Source of the DNA: Lactuca virosa | Taxonomy: Eukaryota; Streptophyta; Magnoliopsida; Asterales; Asteraceae | Assembly (NCBI GenBank): GCA_928212115.1 | Contig: CAKMRJ010005634.1 | Coordinates: 263,917,185-263,981,184 of the forward strand | Length of the DNA stretch: 64,000 nucleotides | Direction of reading: 5' to 3' | Part shown: one piece after another, positions 56,755 to 64,000 of the stretch | Position numbering within the stretch: position 1 is the stretch's first letter | Layout of the letters: each line of letters starts with the position of its first letter | The notes under the pieces: generated by a model | Databases searched by the model: none | What the model was told of the DNA's origin: nothing | The model's input: the letters and a program-made list of their open reading frames with translations, nothing else | Program-made: the position numbers and the translations under genes

Positions 56755-57926
56755 ATCACTGATAAATGTATCACCCTCAGATGTTATATGGAAACCATAT
56801 AACACAGGTGGAACACTAACTCTACTGGAATGCCTCAGAGGTACGGACTTGACATTTGGTTCAACATGAGTTTCCTCCTCAGGTTGATCGCTAGTGTTTG
56901 AGGTTCCTTCACCGTTTAACTCTTGAAGCTCTTCAAGGTCAATTTGCCTCCCACTGTCCCCTTGGCCTATAAGTTCTCTCTCGCGAAAGACTCCTCTTCT
57001 CGCAATGAAGACAACATTGTCACTCGGTCTATAGAAGAGATATCCAAAGGATTTCTGTGGGTAGCCGATGAAAATACACCACTCACTCCGAGGTTCGATA
57101 TTGTCGTGAGTCTCACGTCTCACGAAAGCCTCGCAACCCCAAACCTTGATATGTGCTAACGAGGGAGGTGTTTTTACAACCTTCTTAGTTGTGACTAGAT
57201 TAAGGATATGAGCGGCAGTCTCTAAGGCATAGCCCAGAATAAGATAGGTAACGAAGCTCGACTCATCATTGAACGAACCATGTCCAACACGGTTCGATTG
57301 CGCCTCTCAGCCACACCATTAACTGTGGTGTCCTAGGTGGCGTCAATTGTGAAACAATCCCATATTCCTTAAGATATTCTTGGAACTCGATACTAAGATA
57401 CTTACCAACTCGATCGAATCGGAGCATCTTTATCTTCCTGCCCAACTAATTCTCCACTCCTTGTTTAAACCTTTTGAACTTTTCAAAGGTTTTTGACTTA
57501 TGTTTGATTAAGTAGATATAGCCATATTTGCTGTAATCATCAATAAAAGTCACATAGAAGCGGTTGGCATCCATTGTGGCAGTTCTGAAAGGTCCACACA
57601 CATCAGTGTGTATGAGATCCAACAAACCTTCACCCCTTTCACAAGTACCAGTGAAGGGTGACTTGGTCATCTTTCCAAGAAAACAAGATTCGTAAGTGTC
57701 ATCCGACTTTAAGTCGAATGACTTCTAGACTCCAGCCTTTTGGAGTTGGCCTATGCGCTTCTTACTGACATGTCCAAGACGACAATGCCACAATCATGCC
57801 TTATCAAAACTATCGGAAGAATCAATGTGCAACACATTATTTCCTAAGTTGTCTACAACCATCACAGTTTCATATACACCATTACAAGACAATGCTTTAA
57901 AATAAAAAATACCATTATAAAAAGCA
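56755..57926 (-). pseudogene. pol: Copia B pre-integrase and integrase
   Basis: Minus strand. The pre-integrase region (57926-57670) has several stops. Integrase core: KMTKSPFTGTCERGEGLLD, LIHTDVCGPF (first Asp), YVTFIDDYSKYGYIYLIKHK, a stop at 57446-57448, and then damaged matches for the second Asp and the Glu regions near 57430-57240. The C-terminal block RRETHDNIEPRSEWCIFIGY (from 57123) and a linker with QPEEETHVEP and VSVPPVLYGFHI are open. Element C interrupts immediately after the linker at 56754. Confidence 0.88.
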
Positions 57927-58315
57927 TTAATACACCAATTTCATTATCAAATAAAAACTAAAACCTTGTTTGTACAAACCATGAAAGAAAATAATATTTC
58001 TCGCCATGTCAGACAAGTAGCAACAATTATTCAAATCTAATTCTAACCCATTACTAAGCAATAAAGAATAAAATCCAATTTTGGTGATAGGCGACATTTT
58101 CCTATTCCCCATGATCAAGTTCATCTTCCCGTGCTCCACATCCTTACTTCTTTTTAGTTCCTGCAAATCAGAACAAATGTGAATTCCACAACCTGTATCA
58201 AGGACCCAAGAACAAGAATGTGATGATTTATTAGATAAAATAGTATAAATACCTGCATGGGTGGGTTTAACCTTCCCATCCTTGACATCCTGCAAGTATT
58301 TGGGGCAGCTTCGCT
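57927..58315 (-). pseudogene. pol: Copia B protease
   Basis: Minus-strand frame of about 120 codons with WVLDTGCGIHICSDLQ, the copia aspartic protease active site (DTG), then LNNCCYLSDMARNIIF. It follows a zinc knuckle in which one base has been lost near 58316, so it is out of frame with Gag. The frame ends in stops after 57927. Confidence 0.88.
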
Positions 58316-59149
58316 TCAGTGCCCTTTATCATGACAGTAGAAACACCCTGCTTCTTTTGGGTTGGTAGAGGGATTAGCAGAACCAACTTTGGTCCTACTG
58401 GAAGAGGATCCATCAAGAGACTTTCCCTTGCGGCTCTTAGAGAGAGCCTTCCTCTTCTTCCCTTTCCCATGCCCAATTGCCAAGACAGGGGCAGTAGCAT
58501 TAGGAGTAGAAACAACAGATTTACCTTTGAGACTACTTTCAGCAGTCCTCAAAAGGCCTTGAAGCTTGCTAAGAGTGACCTCCTCCTTGTTCATATGATA
58601 GGTAATTTGGAACTGATCATAACAGGGAGGTAAAGAGTGTAGAATGATATCTATGGCCAACTCTTCATCGAAGTTCACATTCAACTTCAGCAAGCGGTCC
58701 ACAAACCTTTGCATTTTCTACAAGTGGGTCGTGATGGATTCTCCATCCTTCATCTTTGTTGTTATCATGGAGGCGATGATTTCATACCTCCCTTGACGAG
58801 CACTCTGGTGGTATCTTTCCATCAGGTCTTGGTGCATCTCAAAAAGGTAGAAGTCCTCATAGGACTTTTGGAGTCCAGTTGTCATAGTGGACATCATGAT
58901 ACAAGACACCTTAGTGGCATCCTTCTCATGAGTCCTAAACTCAGCGATCTCCTTAGGAGTAGCAAAAGACTCATCAATTTCCTTAAGCTCTTTGTTGAGG
59001 ACATATTCCTTATCCTCGTACCGAGTAACCATCCCGATGCTCCTAATCCAATCATTGAAGTTGGAACCATCAAAGATAACTCTCCCACACAAGTTCATTA
59101 GGGAGAAAGACCCAGTAGGGTTTGAGCCAAAAGCATTGTTGGAAGACAT
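58316..59149 (-). pseudogene. gag: Copia B Gag
   Basis: Minus-strand ATG at 59149: MSSNNAFGSNPTGSFSLMNL, then FDGSNFNDWIRSI, LQKSYEDFYLFEMHQDLMER, a nonsense TAG at 58718-58720, MQRFVDRLLKLNVNFDEELA, ILHSLPPCYDQFQITYHMNK, a lysine/serine-rich tract and the knuckle CFYCHDKGH whose last Cys is lost to a one-base deletion at 58316. Family: copia UBN2-type Gag, which forms the particle and binds RNA. The start is supported by the long leader upstream and family-typical N-terminus. Confidence 0.9.
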
Positions 59150-59930
59150 CTGAAAAAGAAAGACAAAGTTTAGATTAGATAAGAGTCCTTAATATAACAC
59201 CCAAATGAAATATTAAGGCCAGAACCCAACACAATATTTTACAATTTGGAAGAGGGATGCCGTAATTCAATTTGCAAAATATTTGAAGGTAGGTAAATGA
59301 CGATTTACCAATTTCCACCATGAAAAACGAAATTGATTATTAAATTTTAATTGGATTGAAATTCCTAGATTCTTTTGAGATTCATTGAACTTTTCAATGG
59401 CATGTTTAAATCTCGATTATGCCCTTCAAGTTTGTGACTGGGATACCGAGGATCACAAACAAGGTGTGAATAACCATGCAAATGTGCTTGGTACACTCGA
59501 TGTCATTTATCACCTAATCAATGTGCCGGTTAACCACACACGCTTCATTGATTTATGAAAAACATAAAGCTACCCTTTGCCACCCTTACAAGTCCAAGTT
59601 AATGTGCCGGTTAACCACACATGCTCCATTAACGACTTGGCAAGGTGCAAACTGCAATTTCATGGATTAGCATGAAATTCACATTTTTCCTAAAGTAACT
59701 AAGATTGAGAATTTAATAAAACATTTAGTTACTTTATAATTATCATTATTATTTTAACGAGAATTAATGTCCTATCATACCCATTTGGTTAACGACCCTC
59801 CACCAGTCAAGAAAGCGGTGGGTGAGAGTGGACACCCATTAAACCACCATTTTATAGGCAGTAACCTTATATCCCCCTTATAGACCGGCTTCGTGAATGA
59901 GGCCTACTAACGGTAAGACTGACTTGTCTT

Positions 59931-60044
<114 letters not shown>

Positions 60045-60557
60045 ATTAAACTTTCAGTATTATAATAGTATAAGGGTTGAATTTTTGACCTTTTAAAAAT
60101 TCTAGGGTTTGGAATTAAAGTGTTCATAAGTGTGACTTACAAATTCCAAAACTTGAGGGCAAGTTTTGAAACTCTTCAAAACTTTTCATTTCCATAACTT
60201 ATGAGTTTAATGACTTTTTAAAAGTGAGACTTTTCATTTACCATAACTTGAGGACAAGTTATGGAATTCATTAAAGGCATTTATATCAATATTTTAATTA
60301 ACAAAATAATCAAATAATTTATCTATGATCTAGTTAAACTCATAAGTAAAGATAATTCATATCAACAATTTGCAAGAAGTTAGCCTAATCATATAAACTA
60401 ATAAAAATCTTGAAATTTTGACAATTATCTTTTAATTGGATGAACATGATCACTACCATATCAAGAAAACAGATTTTATGTTTCAAAAATAGTTTGTGGT
60501 AATGATCCTAATCCAATTCTTGGCCAAAAACTCGAAAAACTGCTGTCTGATCAACCA

Positions 60558-60640
60558 ACTCGTCGAGTCCAACTATGGACTCGTCGAGTTCAAGGCACAA
60601 TGCAACCTACTCGTCGAGTTCAAACATGCACTCGTCGAGT
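60558..60640. repeat. Four ACTCGTCGAGT palindromes
   Basis: Identical 11-mers at 60558-60568, 60579-60589, 60609-60619 and 60630-60640, about 75-170 bases downstream of the PBS in the direction of the element. Confidence 0.92.
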
Positions 60641-60713
60641 AGAAGCTGTCAGAACAATTTTTCAGCTTTGAAAAATAACACATTAGCATCAATATAATAG
60701 AAAACAATCCTAG

Positions 60714-60726
60714 GCTCTGATACCAC
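60714..60726 (-). promoter_or_regulatory. B primer-binding site
   Basis: Minus-strand GTGGTATCAGAGCC beside the 5' LTR end at 60727. Confidence 0.9.
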
Positions 60727-60894
60727 TGAAGGGTTTTGAGCACTCTAACAACCTTATGGTGCACATGCAACCCTAGATGCTTTGGATCTATGTTTTCTCT
60801 AATTATACATGCAATTTGATTTTCCAAAGAACACATCCTAACTAGCATACAAGTTGACAATTGAACAATATAACTAGTTGGATAACTTACCTCT
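60727..60894 (-). mobile_element. Truncated B 5' LTR
   Basis: 168 bp matching the first 168 bp of the LTR at 40883 on the plus strand; similarity ends at a CTCT near 60894. Confidence 0.9.
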
Positions 60895-61796
60895 AAATCT
60901 ATTTAAAATGGAATTATAAAGGGGCGTTTGGTCGTTTAAGTAAGTATAAAGGGTGATTTTTAAAAATTCAAGGGTGGTTTTTGAAAATTCAATTACTATA
61001 AATAAGAGGCTCTAAGCTCTCATATTTCTTGCACAATTCCCTTGATTCAAGAGACTTTCTCTTCTTATCCCCGGACATTTTAGTCCCTCGTGATTCGACT
61101 TCTCTTTCTGTAGTTTTAGCATAGTAAGGTGAGCGCTGAAGCGTTACAAGAATATTTCTAGAAGAAAGATTCAACGACGAAGTTTTGACCACGAAGTTCT
61201 AAGTTTTAACTAGAAACCCTGTAAGTTGAGCTACACCTAGTACGCTTTAAGTGTAACTTATGTTTAAATTCATTATCATTATTACGAACGTATAAACAAG
61301 ATTTATAATTGATTCCAAGTCGTTATAATGATGGATCTACTTACGGGGATGATGGAAAAGGCTAGATTTAATGATGTGTTTAAAGTGGGTTTTCCAAACA
61401 GTATACTATGTATGCCAAACGGACCCTACCTCCAATATGATCTTACCTGGTTGTCCCTTATCAGCTATAGATCAGTAGACTTTGAATTAATGATAAATAT
61501 AGACTAATAATTAGTCGCAATAAATATTAGACTAAGAATTAGTGATAATGATACTAGGTTATATCAAAGGAAAATACAGTTGCTAGAAGCAAAGCGATGT
61601 CCGAGTTTCAAGTCATCACTTTAACAAGTGAGTGCATAGTTACTTTCATCTTACACGTAGATATGAAGTATTTAATATGAATACATGCTATATGTGCTTA
61701 TTATATGTATTCCTAATATCTATGCTAGATGAATGATTTATACATGTTTTACTCGATTTAAACTATATATGAATTTTTATACCTATAAATATATTG

Positions 61797-61890
61797 GGTA
61801 AAGATGGGTAGATGAAAGATGATGTAGAAGATGAGAGATGAAAGATGATATATATAATGAGAGATGAAAGATGAAATAGATGATGATAGG
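61797..61890. repeat. GAGATGAAAGATGA tandem repeat
   Basis: Three to four diverged copies of a GATGAAAGATGAT-type unit at about 25-30-bp spacing. Confidence 0.7.
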
Positions 61891-62097
61891 CCTTGACTGT
61901 AAAGATGATGTCATCTAGCAGAGTATAGATGACAACCACAGACTATTCTAGATAGTCCAGTGGAACGCTAGCAGACTCGCAGCCTGTAAGTGTTTTTGAA
62001 CTAAGTGTTCACCAAATGTACTCTAAAAACCCATTGACATGTATTGTGGGTGGACTCCCTAAAATAAGATTGTCAATAAAGGAGATAAACCATGGCA

Positions 62098-62245
62098 TCT
62101 AGAGACTTAGTGCCCGATAGATGAACATTTGCAACTATGGACTTAGTGCCCTATAGATGAACATTAACAACTATGGACTTAGGATCTAACAGATAACATT
62201 GGCAACTATGGATTTAGTGCCTATCAGATAAACCCTAGCAGCGAT
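62098..62245. repeat. 37-bp tandem repeat in LTR J
   Basis: About five copies of a unit with CAACTATGGACTTAGTGCC followed by a GATAGATGAACATT-like half. Later copies are more diverged. Confidence 0.85.
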
Positions 62246-62800
62246 GGACTTCGTGCCTATTCCTTAGGACAAATCCTTAGGAATAAATATAGATGAATAC
62301 CTATTGACAAATATCATGGAGGAATCCCTGAACTACTGCTATCAGCATATATGATCCTTAGGGTAGATCCTTAAGAATAAAGAAGATAATGGGGTTGGGA
62401 AATTGGGTTAATTGTTTGATGATTAAACATATTAATTATATTATTGTGGGTTGAAAACCCTATCTACTCACCAGGTTTTCCAACCCGACCCACTCAGTTT
62501 ATTGTATCACAGGTAGCGATATTAAGGATACATTCTGCTGAAAGATTCAAGGAGTATTAGGCCAGTAGTTTAGTTACTGTAACGCTTGTAATATTTTGTT
62601 ATGATTATGTTTCTGTATTGACGATGACATCCCAATGTTTTAATATAAATAAAATACATTTCTTCGAAAATGCTTTGATAATATCATGATCATGTTTCTG
62701 GGAACAAATTCCGCAATATTATTCTTCAAAAGGATACTCTAATTTTTAAATAAGCATAAACAAATCAGTATTTTCTGGCCGTGAAATTGGGGATGTCACA

Positions 62801-62913
62801 TGTTATCCACTATGCTGACCGAAAATCCATAGATTTAATCAGTCCTATACCTTCTCGGCCTAACATTGTCAAGCTAATTCCCGTATATAAATGCACAAAT
62901 GCGACGAAAACCA
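62801..62913. other. Short spacer between J and D
   Basis: 113 bp with no recognised feature; its last five bases, AACCA (62909-62913), should be the left target duplication of D. Confidence 0.5.
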
Positions 62914-63684
62914 TGTTGGATTAGGTGTCTAAGCCAATAACTAAATTAGTATAATCTTGAATTATTAGCAAAGTCCTTTTGGGTTGCCCTCAAACCTAGT
63001 AATTAACTGGAATGCTTTTTGGAGAGAGAGAGAGACTGATTTATTAATTTATTATATGATTAATAAATTAATTAGGAATCAAAATAAATTATTTATTAAT
63101 ATATTATGAGATTAATATATTAATTAGAAATAGTATTGTTTAACTAGAATCAGAATTATTTTTCGGATTAATTGGATAAATTAAGAGTGGAAGGACTAAA
63201 GGTGACAATGTTTAAAAAGTTTAACATTAACCAATTCTAGAACCTCCCAAAGAGGGGAACAGTTTCTAGAGGGTTTTTAGAGGTATTCTTGGGCTCTAAG
63301 GAAGCTTAGAATGCCTTAGGGAGCAAGAAAAGGGATAAGAGTTATCTAAAAGGAACCTGCCTTATATTCAACATCCTTATCACCTATATAAAACCCCGTG
63401 GCTTTTGGTTTTTGGGATTAACCTTTTTCAAGGGATTAACCTTCTGGGGCTTTCTTTCCAAAGACCAATCAAGAAGGTATACTAGTTTATTTGCTATAGT
63501 AAACTAAAGGTATGCAATTTCTAATATACCTTTCTTAAGTTCGAAAATAGCAACGTACTTTTAGGGTTCTTGATATTCAATTGTTTGTTTCAAATCATAG
63601 TGAGAACGTGGATCCGGTTGCATGTGAACTTAGGGTTTAAGTTTTTCCGCTAAAATAAGTTTTTGTAACCTATAAATCCCATCA
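62914..63684 (+). mobile_element. 5' LTR of copia element D (771 bp)
   Basis: TGTTGGATTAGGTG to CCCATCA, with a CTATATAAAA box near 63390 and a PBS right after. It is the same general copia LTR type as H, but clearly diverged in sequence. Confidence 0.85.
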
Positions 63685-63698
63685 GTGGTATCAGATCC
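63685..63698 (+). promoter_or_regulatory. D primer-binding site
   Basis: GTGGTATCAGATCC follows the LTR, tRNA-Met type with one change. Confidence 0.85.
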
Positions 63699-64000
63699 AT
63701 TGTTATCATTGATCTTGCACAAAGTTGAATAGATCAAAATTAGGGTTTATAGAAACTAAAGTCGTAATGAGGCAATTTTCGGAATTTACTAGGGCTCTTT
63801 AAACTCTAGCCTCCACCCTCATAACTTCGATTTTAGCAAGGATTTTAGAAACCCTAGCCTCCTTTGCCTATTTTCAAAAATTAAGGTGTCCCTTTTAGGG
63901 TTTACATTGTTTCCATATTTTTTATTTTAAAAGCCTTAAAATTTGAGCAATTAAAACCTAATAAACCCTAGCCAGTTTTCGAAAATTAGAAGGCTTAGGA
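63699..64000 (+). mobile_element. Leader of element D
   Basis: Untranslated leader with repeated AACCCTAGCCT-type words (near 63803, 63851 and 63967). No gag start is reached before the window ends. Confidence 0.7.

Larger units (their letters stand above)
60895..62800 (+). mobile_element. 5'-truncated gypsy LTR J
   Basis: Plus-strand LTR-like sequence: ACTATAAATAAG promoter box near 60996, a leader-like tract after it, and a terminal GGGGATGTCACA at 62800. No PBS follows, so this is either a 3' LTR or a solo LTR; TGTTA (62801-62805) is the candidate target duplication. The left end is lost at the 60894 junction. Two tandem arrays lie inside. No coding region. Confidence 0.6.

Noticed and set aside
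60700..60726. Possible tRNA gene because of the TGGTATCAGAGCC word
   Set aside because: Only the complement of the tRNA-Met 3' end is present, next to an LTR: a primer-binding site, as at all the other element starts.

Overview
This window looks like intergenic heterochromatin-type DNA from a flowering plant, most likely a member of the Asteraceae and possibly Lactuca or a close relative. That placement is inference. It rests on AT-rich sequence, Ty1-copia and Ty3-gypsy families, copia LTRs beginning TGTTGGATTA, and CG-cored palindromic motifs that resemble lettuce repeats I remember; no search was possible. I found no intact host gene, rRNA, tRNA or CRISPR array. Nearly everything is LTR retrotransposon, nested up to four deep.

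Layout. (1) 1-6956: minus-strand gypsy element I (5' LTR 5103-6956, PBS, leader, start of gag) is broken in gag by gypsy LTR E (852-3836). E is broken by minus-strand copia LTR H (73-851), whose body runs off the left edge. (2) 6957-8624: AT-rich spacer with a 143-bp duplication and a long TA run. (3) 8625-about 14.57 kb: a Helitron-like segment read on the minus strand. It ends in a GC hairpin plus CTAG and carries exon-intron pieces resembling glutaminyl-tRNA synthetase and a P4-ATPase. (4) 14748-26008: complete minus-strand chromovirus-like gypsy G1 with both LTRs, a 5-bp duplication ATTGT, PBS, PPT, an extra upstream ORF and a broken gag-pol. It sits inside an older gypsy LTR-like sequence G0. 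(5) 27973-60894: minus-strand copia A is interrupted by plus-strand non-autonomous copia-like F (31317-39094, duplication TATGT), by plus-strand solo LTR S (39371-40138), and by minus-strand copia B (40883-60894). B is itself interrupted by plus-strand SIRE-like copia C (44139-56754, duplication ATCAC). (6) 60895-62800: 5'-truncated plus-strand gypsy LTR J. (7) 62914-64000: 5' LTR, PBS and leader of plus-strand copia D, running off the right edge.

Most notable. Element C has a 6.3-kb internal segment (integrase, RT, RNase H and half of a very long downstream ORF) in inverted orientation between two 353-bp inverted arms, although its LTRs, PBS, PPT and target duplication are intact. C is also densely populated by the palindrome TCCGGA. 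Five families in the window each carry their own repeated, CG-containing palindromic word. F has nearly identical LTRs around badly decayed coding DNA, and its leader and 3' noncoding regions match those of B, which suggests mobilisation in trans.

Working relationships. No coding region is both full length and intact. Autonomous-type elements (A, B, C, G1) once supplied Gag, protease, integrase, RT and RNase H. All copies here carry stops, frameshifts, deletions or insertions. The nesting gives a relative order: G0, then A and G1, then F, S and B into A, then C into B. A deletion junction near 60894 removed the rest of B's 5' LTR and the 5' half of A.
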